The notes: generated from the letters alone by a model not told the origin. 64,000 nucleotides of DNA from Asterias amurensis (GCF_032118995.1 NC_092650.1:2480001-2544000), one strand, 5' to 3'; positions 44,011 through 57,463 are shown, counted from the stretch's first letter. Program-made: numbers and translations.

Positions 44011-44209
44011 CAGGTGTCTCACTGGTCTTGTTTGGGAAACACCAGGAAAACAAGAAACTGTAATTAGAGGTGAACAATTTATCTCGAGGATTGCCTGGCC
44101 CACTTGTTTCCACTTTAACTTAGAATCAATTTTAGGGCTTAGGACGAGTTCAGTTCCGTAACCATGGGCCTAGATGTTACGACGCATTGAACCCATCTCC
44201 TATAGGAGG

Positions 44210-44567
44210 AGTTAATAATAATAATAACCCGTTTTTATATAGCGCTCTTCACACCCGGAGGGTGTCTCAAAGCGCTTCACATTATTACCCCTGGTCACTG
44301 GGCCTTAAATCACTCCTTAAGCCATCTCAGCTCCCTGGTAGGGAGTATGCAGCCTGTGCAACATTAGTTATGCGCTACTCGGCTAAATCAATCACAAGAA
44401 CCATCTCTGCCCTCACAGGTACCCACTTACCCCTGGGTGGAGAGAAGCAATTATAGTGAAGTGTCTTGCTCAGGGACACAAGTGTCACGACCGGGATTCG
44501 AACCCACACTCTGCTGAACAGAAGCACCAGAGCACCTATCCGCTCGGCCACGACACCCTGAGTTACT
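44210..44567 (-). mobile_element. Same SINE, unit 2
   Basis: Copy of the unit 1 SINE at the same relative place, with a shorter TTA tail. It arrived by segmental duplication, not by a separate insertion. Confidence 0.85.
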
Positions 44568-45953
44568 CGTCCTAACTCGAGATAGGATTTATCCAAGCAT
44601 TTCATGAAATCGGCTGCAGTGCCTTTAATTTTAATTGCAACATTCAATTATTATCCCAGATGGGAAATTCAGTTTAGACAAGACGACTTATTTATGCACT
44701 AACAAAAATGTTTGGTCCACAGTGGAAACACTGGCTTATTTGCTTTGCGCACAAAAACATTGGGTATTTTTTTGTCAATCATTCGACCAAAACCTACACC
44801 CATAACGTTGTTTTTCGATCTATCCATTAACCTACACGGGTTAATATTCCAGAAAGTACACTGCACTACACTTTGTATACAGCGGTAGATAGCAAAAATC
44901 ATTGCACTGTCTGGGCTGATTTTATTTGTTTGTTATTATTTTTTATTTTTTTAAAACTACACTTTGAACTGACTAGCTTAACAAAATCGATGTTTTACCT
45001 CAAAATCAGTTGTGGCCGAAGGAGGGTACTTCTCGTTTAATTGAAGAAGTTGCATAAATTATAACAATCGCCGTGTGATGAAATGTAACCTGGAAAAAGG
45101 GTACACTATGAAAACTATATTGAATATAACTAATAAAACACACTCAAGATCGGATGGGGAAAAGACGCGAGGAAATGCAAAAAAAAAATAGGAACAGATG
45201 ACACAAAGTATAGGTTTATCAAACAAAATTAAAAAATGACTTTATTGATTATAAGACAATTTAACAAAAGCAGTATAAAACAATGCAAACCAAAAATGGA
45301 TGAACTTGTGATCTAAACCTTAAAAATGACTCTGTTCGGAACTTCAAACAAAGAAAACCAAGTTAAACCTAAACCAAAATAAACTACAAGAAACCTTGAC
45401 TAAAGCTAACAAAAAAACAAAACAAAAATCAAATTAAAATCAAAATGGCTTTTGAAACTGATTCCATAATTATTAGCAGGAAATACACTTGAAGCAGGCA
45501 AAATTATGTAGAAATTAAAACTTGAGAAGAGAGATAAACCAGAAGTGCTCCTTGCGCTGTCAGGCTGCTATATGATTGTTATTCAAAGATATAACAATAA
45601 GTCACCAGCCTCAAGTTCAAGATTTAATTAGCAAAATAACCAATCTTTGAAAGTTTAATCACATTGGGATTGCCAGTGAATCCAATCTGAAAGATTTTGA
45701 GTACAGGAAATTAGAAACTAACCCAAGTTGGATCATTACCTGTTACACAGTTGTTTATTTTTGATTCCATTCATAGATTATACTTCTGTCATAGATTATA
45801 TCTGAGCATTAATTAACCAGGACATATCCATTGCAGTTAATATTAGTCTTATTAGGCCTACTAAGAGAATAATCGATTTCCACCATACCGCCGTTTGCTT
45901 GTTTCAAAGCTTTTGCACGGGTGGGACCCAAACAGAACAATTATTGGGAAATA

Positions 45954-46315
45954 AGCACTATTGGTAATTGTCAAGTACCAGTCTTCTCACTTGGAGTGTC
46001 TAATATGCATAAAATAACAAACCTGTGAAAATTTGAGCTCAATTGGTCGTCGAAGTTGCGAGTAGCTATGAAAGATAAAACAACCTTGTCACACGAAGTT
46101 GTGTGCTTCCAGATGCTTTGCGAGACCTCAAAATCTAGTTCTGATGTCTCAAAATCAAATTCGTGGACACTTACTTCTTTCTCGAAACCGCGTCACTTCA
46201 GAGAGAGCCGTTACTCACAATGTTGTATACTATCAACCTCTCCTCATTACTAGTTACCAAGGTTTTATGCTAATAACTATTTGGAGTAATTACCAATAGT
46301 GTCCACTGCCTTTAA
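45954..46315. mobile_element. TTAA-target element, family A, unit 2
   Basis: Copy of the 29098 element carried along by duplication. Confidence 0.65.
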
Positions 46316-48925
46316 AAAGGGCATCGATTTAGTATGGAACCGTATTAAGCCATTTTTAATGTTCGTATATATCTAAATTCTATGTGAACAACTTACAATA
46401 CCGGATCTTTCACGACAAAATTGACAAAATAAAATATTGTATTCGATTCAACGAGCCACCGCATTGCTTATAAAAACACTAGCATCCACTCTCATTATAC
46501 GAGTTGGATTTAGAACGGGTTATTTAAAAGGGTATCTTGAGAGTTTTATAAGCGATGCGTTTGTACTTGGAAGTCTTACATACTATACTGGTCGTATTGG
46601 GTTTAGAGTGACATTCCTTATTAGTTACTTTCTGCAACTATTTTAGCTACCCGATGTCACGATTTTTATACATGTCTCATTTAATCCATTGCATTTAAAG
46701 TTAATTCACATTAAATTGTTTTCCATGTTTTCCATTTTTAGGTTTCAAAGTACAGGTTTAACTATTATGGTTTAAAACATTACGAGAAACTTAATAAGAT
46801 GAAGTGATCAGGTGATTTATGAGGAGATGTTTATTACTGCGTACCTTTTTATAATGGTATCCATCTTAATTAAGGACTAAACTTTCCTTCTAATCTTCAT
46901 CTCAGTTGTTTTGAGTGAGCGAAAACCCGAAAAGCCATACCACCTAATTCCTTCTCCGTTCGTAGTGGCCTCATTGAAGTATCTCCCGTTCAAATTGGAG
47001 TCGATGCATTGCCTGTACCACCAGGCTCCGTGGTATCGCTCAGCACAGTTAGCACTACTCAAGGGATCGTTGTCTCGGTCTTTGGTCGTAAAGGCCTGGT
47101 TAGTGTGCCTTGATAACGAGTCTCCTGTAAGATAACACACGTAGCCATTATAGTCATACGTGTAAATAAAGGCGATGTTGACAGGAGGTAACTTTAAACA
47201 TTAATTTGTTTCGAACATAACTTAGGCCGATAATGTGGGATTAGAAACAAATTTATCAATTAATGGAACTGGGATATTGGGAAAAGTGAATAAATGTTTC
47301 ACAATCAGGTTCATTTTTAACTGCATTTTGTTTTCTTTTTAAAGCCATTGGACACATTCTGAACAGAACCAAAAATTAAAAGTTCACAGATTTACAAATA
47401 ACTTACAATAAGTTTACAGAAGGTACTAGTGAAAGACTTCCCTTTAAATATTATTCCATGAAACGCTTTACTTTTTGAGAAAACATTAAAACACCTATCA
47501 ATTTTCGATATCAACAATAACGGATTTATTATAAACACATGTCATGACATGGCGAAACGTGCGGAAACAAGAGTGGGTTTTCGCGTTATTTTCTCCTGAC
47601 TCCGATGACCGATTGAGCCTAACTTTTCACAGGTTTGTTGTTTTATATTATTATACGTTTTGATACACGAAGTGGCATTTGGACAATACTGTTTACCGAT
47701 GGCAGTTTAATAAGATAGTTAGAAAATTGCTATCGAAACGGGATTTAAAAGCAACGTTTATACGTTATATTTGTTCTCCTCCAAATTGTGTTTTTACGAT
47801 TCAGTTAAATGTTTCTAGCGAGTTTAAAATTGCTGAATTCAAGTTATTTGTCGTACATTTTGTCATTTTTTAGTTTCAAGGGATAAACATCATCTTCCTC
47901 TTTTTTACTTGGTGTTGGGCAGCAGAGGATAATAAAAGTTACACCCCTCCAATTTTCGGCTTGGTTTGAGCAGCAAGGGATGCAAAATTCTACCCCTCCT
48001 TTTTCCGTCTGGAGTTGAGGAACAAAACATAGACAATTCCCCCTCCACTTTTAAAGGCACTCCAGACACTATTGGTTATTACTCAAAATGATTATTAGAA
48101 ACCTACTTGAACTAGCATTGGAGAGATGTGAACATTGTGAGAAACGGCTCCCTCTGAAGGAACGTAGTTTCTGAGAAAGAGGTGATTTCTCATTTAACTA
48201 TTTGAATCACGATGTTGCTTTTCTGTCTTTCATTGAGACCTACCAAAAGCAATCAGTCACAACGATGGACACAGATTACCCTGCAATATTTCTGTATAAC
48301 TACAAGTATCCACTTATAATTGTACTTGCGGTTCCAGAGTGACTTCCTACAGTCAGCCTGTAGTTATCGCTCACATCGGCAATGCTGAACGATTCATACC
48401 CGGCAAAGCCGGTATCGTCGTCGGGGCCTGTGAGATCTACGCGGAGTTCGTACTCGCCCTGAGCAGTCAGACGGTGCAAGTTGTCGTTACCCAGCCAAAA
48501 CTCTCCCTCTAGATTCCCAAAGCCCCGGCTGTAGTTGGCAAAGTCCAAATAGAAATCTACACTGCCGTCCTGACGCCGCTGGAAAACCTATCGAAGACAA
48601 ATTAACGCACATCATTTTGAATGGTTTTGTGTTCACCTAACATTTTAGACTTTACACTTCTAAAAAATGTGTATTTTGGAAGGAAAGTCCTCCATTGTCT
48701 TACCGTCCAGCCTCCGCCGTCTGTCTCCATATCACAGTACACCTTGAATGGCCTACCGGAGTCCGGCTTCACGGCATAAACGCCACTGCGTGCCTCACCT
48801 CTTGCGAGCACGTCGGAACAATCTCTGACTCCTTATATAAAAAACGAGATAATGGTTTTAGTATAGATGGAAAACAGAATACCAGGACAAGATTGAAATG
48901 AGAATCATCTGCTATATCCCTCTCT

Positions 48926-49315
48926 TTAAAGTCATTGAATACTATTGGTAACTACTCAAAATAATCGTTAGCATAAAACTTAATTGGTAATGAGCAATGG
49001 AGAGCTGTTGATGGTATAAAACAGGTAAGAATTGAAACGGCTCCCTCTGAAGTAACGTAGTTTTCGAGAACGAAGTATTAAATACTTCAATTGAATTTGA
49101 GACCTCAGCTGAGGTCTCGAAATCAAGCGTCTGAAAGCATACAACTTGTGCGACAAGGGTGTTTTTTCTTTTTTTTATTCTCTTGCAACTTCTACGACTA
49201 TTTGACTCCCTAATTTCACAGGTTTGTTATTTTATGCATTATTTTTTACTGTCGAGTTACACCAAGTGAAAACATTGGTCTTTGACAATTACTGAAGGCG
49301 TCCAGTGCCTTTAAA
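48926..49315. mobile_element. TTAA-target element, family A, unit 2
   Basis: Copy of the 32100 element. Confidence 0.65.
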
Positions 49316-49835
49316 CATACAAACTCTCTTAATGTAAAAGAGTGAACAAACACTCCTTTTGTCCGCCATACCACTCTTGCAATGAGCCATATGACGAAAA
49401 ACTCTTTTTAGAGTAAAAGACGGGTACTTTCAACTCAATTTAGAGTGAGGTTTGTTCCAATTTCACTCAAAAAGAGTAACACAGATTGACTATCACTCTC
49501 AAAAGAGCGAAAGTGATACCACTCGGAGTGAAAACACCCTTGTCGTCGCACTTTTGTGTATGAGTAAATTTGAACGCATGTTTATAATGGACAGTTTAAG
49601 GTGTAATGCTTACGATCAGGTGTTGGGGGGGGGGCGAGTACGTTTCGAATGGTGATTAAATAGACCCCTAGTCTTGGCCCAAGACGATGGTGCTTGATTC
49701 TGGATAGTGTACTACGCGCGGTTGAATCGCCAAAGCGCGCCCGCCACGGTATGATTTAGTTACGTGGACGGCTCGAAATCTAGACTACACTCTGCAAGCT
49801 ACCATCGTCTTGGCAATCCTGCAGCGCTGCGTGCA

Positions 49836-50693
49836 CTGTGGGCGTTGCCGTATTATGTTAATAAGGCCGTTGTCGAGGTTGTGTAATGCATATTCAACAT
49901 GTGAACAACATGGCTGCGCCCAGCAGCATGAAATGAAGTCGGGCCACGGTCGGACGTACGGGACGAACGAGTGATACTATAATATGGTTTGCCTAGCCAT
50001 ACCATGGAGGAATTCCTCCATGGCCATACTTAACGAACGCAATGCAGGGATTTAAGTTCTACATCCCCTTTTCCCAGAAAACCAATTAATAATTATTGTC
50101 GTTATTCTGAAGAATAGCTGACTACAGAATGTCTGAGAGAAAACTGACTAAGGAGGAATTAAGTAACAAAATGCTTCGTTACGTGTCGTGTTTGTTTTAT
50201 GGTTTTATACTTCCCGAATGATTTGTCGTGGGCAGATCACATGAACCACAGACAGACGAACTACCCTCAGTGCATATATTACACCATGGAGGTACCTACA
50301 TGATTATACTCACATGGAGGTAGAAACCTCCATGATACTACCGTATATAGTAGTTTTACTACAGCAAACACTATTCACTGTACAAGTACAATTTATTGTC
50401 GTTCTGAGGCATCGACTTATATGACTTTGCACATGTATTAAACTTTAGGGCTACTAATTGTGTCACAATCACATGAATACCTAATAGTCAGTACGTTATA
50501 ATTAACAATGATGTATTGTGTCTTAAAACAATTGATACAGTTTAATTCAAATTATTTCTAAATAAAGGCCAACACAAATTACTTGTTCATAAAATTGATT
50601 TCTTTCTTTATTGCCAAACACAAATTCTTCACAGAACAGTGGCTATTAAAATGATCAGGTTTGTAAACAGGCTATAACAACGATACCCCACAA
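49836..50693. other. Left interior of the 3.8-kb transposon, no gene seen
   Basis: AT-rich. It contains a small palindrome around 50001-50022 (CATGGAGGAATTCCTCCATG) and further CCATGGAGG words near 50284-50335. No coding signal recognised. Confidence 0.5.
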
Positions 50694-51234
50694 TTAAAGC
50701 CTGAGCGACTAGTGAAATTTGCTTCTCAACTATTCGTGCCTCAAATAGTCGCAACTTCAACACACTAGTCATTTTTCATGCCCCAAAATGCATTGCGACG
50801 TATTATTTGCTGCAGGTGCAATAGAGTAAAACTCACGCTGAAAGGATTTAAGGATTGTGTCACTTTATGTCTAGGGCTGGGCGACTAGTGCGACACAGTG
50901 TCAAACTTGTCGCACAGTCGAGATTATTAAAATCACAAGTCGTGTTGCGACTACTTTTTTTAATTCCTAATTGAATAATCGTGTACTCCAAAAATAGTAA
51001 CAACTTCCTGTTTGGTGAACTGTCTATTGTATCGCTCACGACTATTCATGGCAACATAATTTACTTACGAAACACAGTCAGTGACACCAGTGACAATCCT
51101 TCAATCCTCTAAGCACGAAATTTACCATATTGCCCCTGCGGCAAACAAGTCATGACTAGTGTCGTAGTCATGACTTTTTGAGGTGTGACTAGTTGAGTAG
51201 TAACTTACACAAGTGGCCCAGGCTTACTGATGTC
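50694..51234. mobile_element. Nested short inverted-repeat element
   Basis: Ends read AAGCCTGAGCGACT and, inverted, AAGCCTGGGCCACT. The interior repeats the GCGACTAGT / AGTCGCAACT words many times, a pattern common in hAT-type non-autonomous elements. It lies inside the 3.8-kb transposon. No clear target duplication. Confidence 0.5.
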
Positions 51235-51540
51235 TGGTTGTGTTTCATAGGTAAATTATGTTGTCATGAAAAGTCGTGACTGTGAGCGACACAATTTTTT
51301 CAGCAAGCAGGAATAGTCGCAACTATTGTAGTTGTTGTGGTGGCTCGATTTACGGAGTAGGTGAATAATGGCAGTCGCAACTCGACTAAGCAATAACTAG
51401 TTGCGATTTCGACATCAATCGTAGTGCGTACCACTAATCGCCAATCACAGGCTTTCCCACAGCAGCATTTAAAGTGCACAGGTATCACAGCAGTTATACA
51501 CAATACTGTTTGTACTATGTACTTGTGTGAGCGGCTGAGC

Positions 51541-52040
51541 CTACGACCACTCTTCTACATTGTGGGGTGCAATGCAGTTTTCATCTAATTCTCTTGGTCT
51601 TAGATAGTTTATGGCAGTTGAAAGACCATGTTGCTCATCTCGCCCAACTCTTCCACTTAGTTGTACATTTTCATCTTGGTGTTCAAAATAATGACAAACA
51701 TCAACCCCAGTCCAAAAGCATCGGTTGCTAAGAGTATGCACACAGTTCCCACAGTGTTGAAAAAGCTATGTAAACTCATCTTGAAAGTCAATCTCTGTAT
51801 TGGTATGGTATGATACATGTCGACAATAAATTGTGATACAGTGGTGGAACTTTGCAGCAAAATGTAGAGTACAGTTCTTCACATACGTCTTTCTTGATTG
51901 ACAGTTAATATGATGTTCCATCTTTTCCTTTTCTCTTGAGACTTCCTCTGCAAAACAGCAAAATATCTCTTCCACAATTATATACGCTTGAATCTTGATT
52001 CTGTCACAGATTTGTCTCTCTTGAATCAAGAACTCCATTC
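51541..52040 (-). pseudogene. RecQ-like superfamily II helicase remnant inside the transposon
   Basis: Two overlapping frames give recognisable C-terminal helicase motifs in the right order: CILLATDAFGLG (motif V, 51657-51860) and VQLSGRVGRDEQ (motif VI, Q-x-x-G-R-x-G-R-D, 51541-51741). A preceding FIVDMYHT segment resembles the RecQ strand before motif V. The frame shifts between motifs V and VI and upstream, so this is decayed coding sequence. The Walker motifs were not located. Confidence 0.6.
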
Positions 52041-53281
52041 CTTAATTGCAGAGCAGTCGACTACCCATTCATCTGAAAAGACGAGGCCTAAAAAGTATCA
52101 GTACTCCAAGGTGGGCATGCAGCAGTTCTCTAAAAGCCTTTCCTGGAAATGTGCCCTATCAGAAGAATGAAACAAATACAAATCATAGAATAAGTTCAGT
52201 GATTATATTGGGTCTTATTGTGCTAAACTTTTTCTGCATCAAGCTTAATGTAAAATGTATATCTGTTTTGATTATTAATATTACGATCATCAATCAACCC
52301 AACTATAGTAATTGCAAACAAGTGTTAATTGCTTGTGCACAGAAGAAAAATGTAAGTTAAAAAAAAAAATGTCAGCCAATGAGCCATTTTCAAATCGAGG
52401 GATATGAATCTGTGTGCATTGAAGTGTTGGTGACTCAAGTCAGACAAATCCAATCTCACATAAAGCTGGGCTATGTTCGTTCCAAACCGAAACAAAACCA
52501 AGGAGTAGGCTCATACTTCCTTCGAATGTGAATGCAAAGTGGATTTTGGTGAGGCAATACTTTTACGAGCTGCCCTTCCATAAGTGAGACACAAGAAAAT
52601 TGTGCTTCGCATGATGAAATAGCACTGCTATTTAGCAGGAAGGAGGTCTACCTACATAAATAACAACAAGTTTTGAAGTATTCAAACATGACAAACAATG
52701 ACTACTTACAATGTATGACTTTACGTTTTCTAATTCTATACAGATTCGATCAATATAAACAAGATTCTCTCCACTCACCACTTTGTGACACTGGCAGTTA
52801 CATAATGACTTGGGATCCATCCATGACTTGCTCAGTTGCAAACGTTGGTCGTATGTGGTGTCATGCTCTAGTTCCCTATAGTTTATTCACACCCGGACAT
52901 CCTACCTCCATAGTACAACTGCTGCCTGCACATGCAGCAGACGAAGCACACGAGAACTGACGGAGTTTATCGCAAAACCAGACCGTCCGCAGAGAGGGCA
53001 CTAGCTGGTATATTTTGACATAGTCGTTCATTAATTGCCATCTAGATAGCAGATCAATATAGCTTCGGCTCACTTGTTCATCTTTAACATTCATAATCAT
53101 AATCGTGAATATTTCCTATTTTCTTACGATTTTTCCTCCACGACAAACACGGAGCTGCCAATGCCGTGTAATCATAACATGAATGACCCCGGGGTCAACT
53201 AAACATTATGTTAATTTATTACAACGATCGCACGCTGATTGGTTCTACAGAAAGCTGTAGAAGAAAACAATGAAAAAGTTA
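52041..53281. other. Right interior of the 3.8-kb transposon, no confident gene
   Basis: Short open stretches on both strands with no motif I can name. It may hold the decayed N-terminal part of the element's protein. Confidence 0.4.
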
Positions 53282-54073
53282 ACACAGCGCTGCAGGATTG
53301 CCAAGACGATGGTAGCTTGCAGAGTGTAGTCTAGATTTCGAGCCGTCCACGTAACTAAATCATACCGTGGCGGGCGCGCTTTGGCGATTCAACCGCGCGT
53401 AGTACACTATCCAGAATCAAGCACCATCGTCTTGGGCCAAGACTACCTGACGCCCAACTGCAGTCTGCAACTCACTAACCATTCGACGTGTTTCCTCTTG
53501 CTCAGAGGTGACTGTTTCTTGGTTGGTTGATATTGCAGCCATTGTACGTCTTGCCGCAGTCTGCAACTCACTAACCATTCGACGTGTTTCCTCTTGCTCA
53601 GAAGTAGCTGTTTCTTGGTTGGTTGATATTGCAGCCTGCAACTCACTAACCATTCGACGTGTTTCCTCTTGCCCAGAGGTGGCTGTTTCTTGGTTGGTTG
53701 ATATTGCAGCCATCGTACGTCTTGTGTCCTCCAGCTCCGATGAAACAGTTTCAGTCATTATTACTTTGAGCTCTTTCACCTGGTCTTGTGTGTTTCTGAG
53801 TTCATCTTCAAGAATGACTAAGTAGTTTTCTACAATAAGCCTTAACTCGTTTACCTTACTATTTGTATCTACATTACATGAAACCGTTCTCTGATGTCTG
53901 GAAGCTTCAGCTTGTAGTTCAACTTGAGCTTTTACGATCAAAACGACCAAGAGCGAACGGATAAACAACCCCATTTTGCTCAATTATAACTGCAACTACA
54001 AAACACGACTCCTTTCGTTGCTGAATAGAGTAGAAATGTATAGATGAGTGAGCAACAGCCTATCTATAGATCA

Positions 54074-54080
54074 TTTTATA
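54074..54080 (-). promoter_or_regulatory. TATA box of FReD copy 2
   Basis: TATAAAA on the minus strand about 100 nt upstream of the Met, in the same place as in copy 1. The promoter region is preserved although exon 1 is truncated. Confidence 0.45.
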
Positions 54081-54171
54081 TTGAACAGATGGTACCCGCA
54101 TTAAAGTTTGTTTTTCTTCCTGATACGCTGTTAGAGCGACCTGGATTCTTAGGGGAAATAGCCGTTGAACG

Positions 54172-54554
54172 TTAAAGACACTGGACACTATTGGTTATTG
54201 TCAAGACCAGTCTTCTCACATCTCAACATATGCATAAAATGACAAACCTGTGAAAATTTGAGCTCATTACTGGTCGTCGAAGTTGCGAGATAATATGGAA
54301 GAAAAAATACACTTGTCACACGAAGTTGTGTGCTTTCAGTTGCTTGATTTCGAGGGCCTCAAAAACGAATTCTGAGATCTCGAAATCAAACTCGTGGAAA
54401 TTGACTTTTTTTCTCGGAAACTACGTTACTTCAGAGGAAGCCTTTACTCACAATGTTTTATACTATCAACAGCTCTCCATTACTCGTTACCAAGTAAGGT
54501 TGTGTGCTATTAATTATTTTGAGTAATTACCAATAGTGTCCACTGCCTTTAAGA
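54172..54554. mobile_element. TTAA-target element, family A, unit 2
   Basis: Copy of the 40610 element, upstream of the FReD copy 2 promoter. Confidence 0.7.
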
Positions 54555-54879
54555 GAGACTGACTCGGGAACTATGTAGGTAGGTCAGAGTTCAGAGAGTA
54601 TCGTGTGAACAACTTTCAACCAGACTCGAGGATTGGTTTTGGAGTTGGGCCAGACCCAAAGTTGTTATAATGACGTGTTGACAACGAACCAGGAAGTACA
54701 ACTCAGTCTGAACATAACAAGGAAAGATGGCTTAACAAGAGATTGATGGTTTTTACAGCTTTCACTATGGACAATGTGTAGTATAGCGCTTGGCTATGGG
54801 TTGGGTCCTGAGTCTCGGCTGAATAAAGGTGTAGAGGACGACTTTTGAGCTTTGTGACGTACGAAATGTGCCCAAACCC

Positions 54880-55232
54880 TTTAAAGGGAAGGTTCACCTT
54901 TGGTACTTGTCAAAGACCAGTCTTCTCACTTGCTGTATCCCACCATAACCATAAAATAACAAACCTGTGAAAATTTGAGCTCAATTGGTCATCGGAGTTG
55001 CGAGAAAACTATGACAGAAAAAAACACCCTTGTCATTGTGTGCTTTCAGATAGGAATAAAAGACTTCTAGCTAGAAGTCTTTTATTATTTTAGTGAGAAA
55101 TTACCTCTTTCTCAAAATCGATGATACTTCAGAATGTTTTATACCATCAACAGCTCTCCAAATGCTCGTTACCAAATCAGTTTTGAAGTTAATTTGCAAT
55201 TACCAAATTACCAAACGTGTACCTTCCCTTTA
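54880..55232. mobile_element. TTAA-target element, family D, unit 2
   Basis: Copy of the 41319 element, keeping a longer body than unit 1. Confidence 0.7.
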
Positions 55233-55609
55233 AAAGAAAATCCCGCAATGGGTTATTATCCTTTTTTCAAAGATAAAAATCCGCATGATAGTTCATTGAC
55301 CGAAACCCAAACTATCACTTGACATAAAGTCACCAGAGATTACTACGATCATTATTTATGTTATTGTGACATCTGACTTTTTCAGGAACCGTCAAAGATG
55401 CATTAGGGAGTTACACGCTACCGTTTTATCTTACCAGCCTAATGTTTGCCGGAGCAGCTACAGTTATGACCTCTCGACCTTTTGCACATTGGTACAGCAG
55501 TCGACGAGTTCAACAAGTCGCCTGAATAAAAGGTCGAGTTGCACTGTAGACTTGATTCAAGTCCCATTCCCGTGTGAGAGGTCCCGAAGCATATACTCAA
55601 ACTTACTAT

Positions 55610-55852
55610 GGGTGCGTTCGTTTAGCTTCCCTGGGTCGACCCCGCAGTGCTCACTCGGGTGAGCCCCTGACAAGAGCTAATCGAACGATCACACTCGCTC
55701 TCTCGTGGTGACGGCATGCATCTCAGGTCACCCCCAAGTGACCCACTCCACAAGCAGGGCACTGGGGGCTGACCCAGGTGAGCCCCCTCAAAGCTATCCG
55801 AACGTACCGGGGCAGACCGGGGTCGACCCAGGGAAGCTAAACGAACGCACCC
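55610..55852. mobile_element. GGGTGCGTTCGTTTAGC family element, present only in unit 2
   Basis: 243 bp with the same arms as 4848-4998 and a GC-richer centre (GGTGAGCCC words). The matching place in unit 1 (near 42030) is empty, so it inserted after the duplication. Confidence 0.85.
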
Positions 55853-57463
55853 AATAAAACAACACGTAGCATACACAGTACATACAGTGCGCGCTCGCCG
55901 TCAAAATGTGCTAACGAGAACAGGTTTTGGAGTGAATGCAGAGCACTTCGGAATGTCAGCTGCGCATGTCTGTTACTGCTAACAACTGATTTTGTCATTC
56001 TCCCAGCGGGTATTGTCAAAAGGTTATGGGAGATAGACGAACCCATTGTCAGCAGTAACAGACATGCGCAGCTGACATTCCTAAGTGGCTTATACCCACA
56101 AACTTTTCCAAGTGACGTCATAACCATAGTTTTGGGGTCGCGACTCTATGGGGCGCCAACAGTAAAAAAAATTGTTTAAAGCAATATTTACAAAATAGTT
56201 AATCATACAACACGTAATTCATTATTCGTCCATTATTTTACCTTTATTTACAAATATTAAATTTTAAACCGCACAATTATACATAAGCTTCGCAAGGGTG
56301 ATGACACACACCGCAAGCATGGAGAATCACACCGGATTCACCAACTCAAGACAGTCCAACCCTTTGAACCAAACATAAACACTGGTGTTAAATAACTTCC
56401 CATTACCCTCCACTTCACTTTAGCTGAAGAATTTATTTTTTGTATATTTATTTTCTTTAAATAAAGTGTAAAATAATATGCAATTTGAAAAGGCGAGGGT
56501 GAACTTCAGGGCCCATGGACGGTGGCTCTGCCCACATTAAAAGCCCATACAATCATGACATAATTAATCGTTTGTGTAATTCGGTCTTAAATGTCAGAAA
56601 ATGTAATATTTAAAACAGATTTACAAATGATAACTCAATATGGACACAGAATGTTTAAAACATTTACAATCGTTTATTCACAGTCAGAAAAAAAACCAAA
56701 ATCTGCATAATCACATTATAATTATGATAATAAAACATTTTACCCATTAATCACTAATAAGCAGTGGGAATTCAACATTACAAAAACGATATTTCTTTCA
56801 GATGTCATTATTTTTGTAGGAACACCATACTTTCGTCAAAATCGTTGGGTATCTACTATATGGTAGATATTGATGTTTTTGTGTAAAAGCTTGTAGGCCT
56901 ACACTGGTGACCTGCCAGAATGCTGTGCAATGTACATTAGTGGCTGGTATCCTGCTCATTCACGTTACACCATCATTCTTTCTTTCTTATTTGCTTCATG
57001 AAAATGCTGCACTTAAAAATGAATCAAACAGGTGGCCATGTATGGTAAGAACACATTAATGCTCCTAAAAAACCATGATTATAGGTTCCTAAATCAACTT
57101 AAATCTAATATTACATCATGAGTGGCACCTTAAACTTAATTATGTAAATAAGGGGTCAATCTACTCTTCAAAACCATGTCAAAACAGTCCAAAGGAAATT
57201 AAAGATAATTTTAACCTTTGACATCGGTAAGCAATCCCTTCCATTGTTAAGAATACAGATAGTGTATGGGTTAATGGAATATTGTTACATCGTACAGTCA
57301 GCAGTGAAAAGTTTCAGACACTTTTAGCTCTGAAAAATTAAATCGAGTCTCTGAAATGTATTGAAAGGAGCAACATTTTTTTTATGCTAATTTCCACGCA
57401 ATGTAGTAATGTATTATATTTTGTAAGTGTACCAATTAAATGATGACGACAATTCCTAAAAAC

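Larger units (their letters stand above)
26082..44117. repeat. Segmental duplication unit 1
   Basis: Carries FReD copy 1. Its left part (26082 to about 30330) matches 59698-64000. Its 27262 to about 32815 part matches 44118 to about 49622. Its 39769-44117 part matches 53448-57955. Unique to this unit are 32815-37920 (the zinc-finger gene) and 37972-39769. Confidence 0.9.
49673..53447. mobile_element. 3.8-kb DNA transposon with about 165-bp terminal inverted repeats
   Basis: The first about 163 bp (49673-49835) and last about 166 bp (53282-53447) are near-perfect inverted repeats starting GTCTTGGCCCAAGAC, itself almost a palindrome. TA flanks both ends. Compared with unit 1, sequence between the equivalents of 37972 and 39769 is missing, so insertion came with or was followed by a deletion and the target duplication cannot be judged. 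The interior has helicase-like remnants on the minus strand and a nested short element. AcademH elements are one DNA-transposon lineage reported to carry a superfamily II helicase; I make no firm family call. Confidence 0.85.
46877..53974 (-). pseudogene. FReD lectin copy 2, first exon truncated by a transposon
   Basis: Duplicate of the copy 1 lectin gene. Exon 4 (47124-46877), exon 3 (48587-48326) and exon 2 (about 48831-48704) are open and in the same phases as copy 1. Exon 1 starts at 53974 with [17 protein letters not shown] and keeps the signal peptide and coiled-coil repeats. It then runs at 53448 into the inverted repeat of a 3.8-kb element, so its last codons and donor site are missing. 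The acceptor before exon 2 has also changed: the AG used in copy 1 is gone, leaving a possible AG three bases inside. One coiled-coil repeat is shortened. Exons 2-4 show no stop. It could still be expressed through a new splice or alternative first exon, but as it stands the gene is incomplete. Confidence 0.8.
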
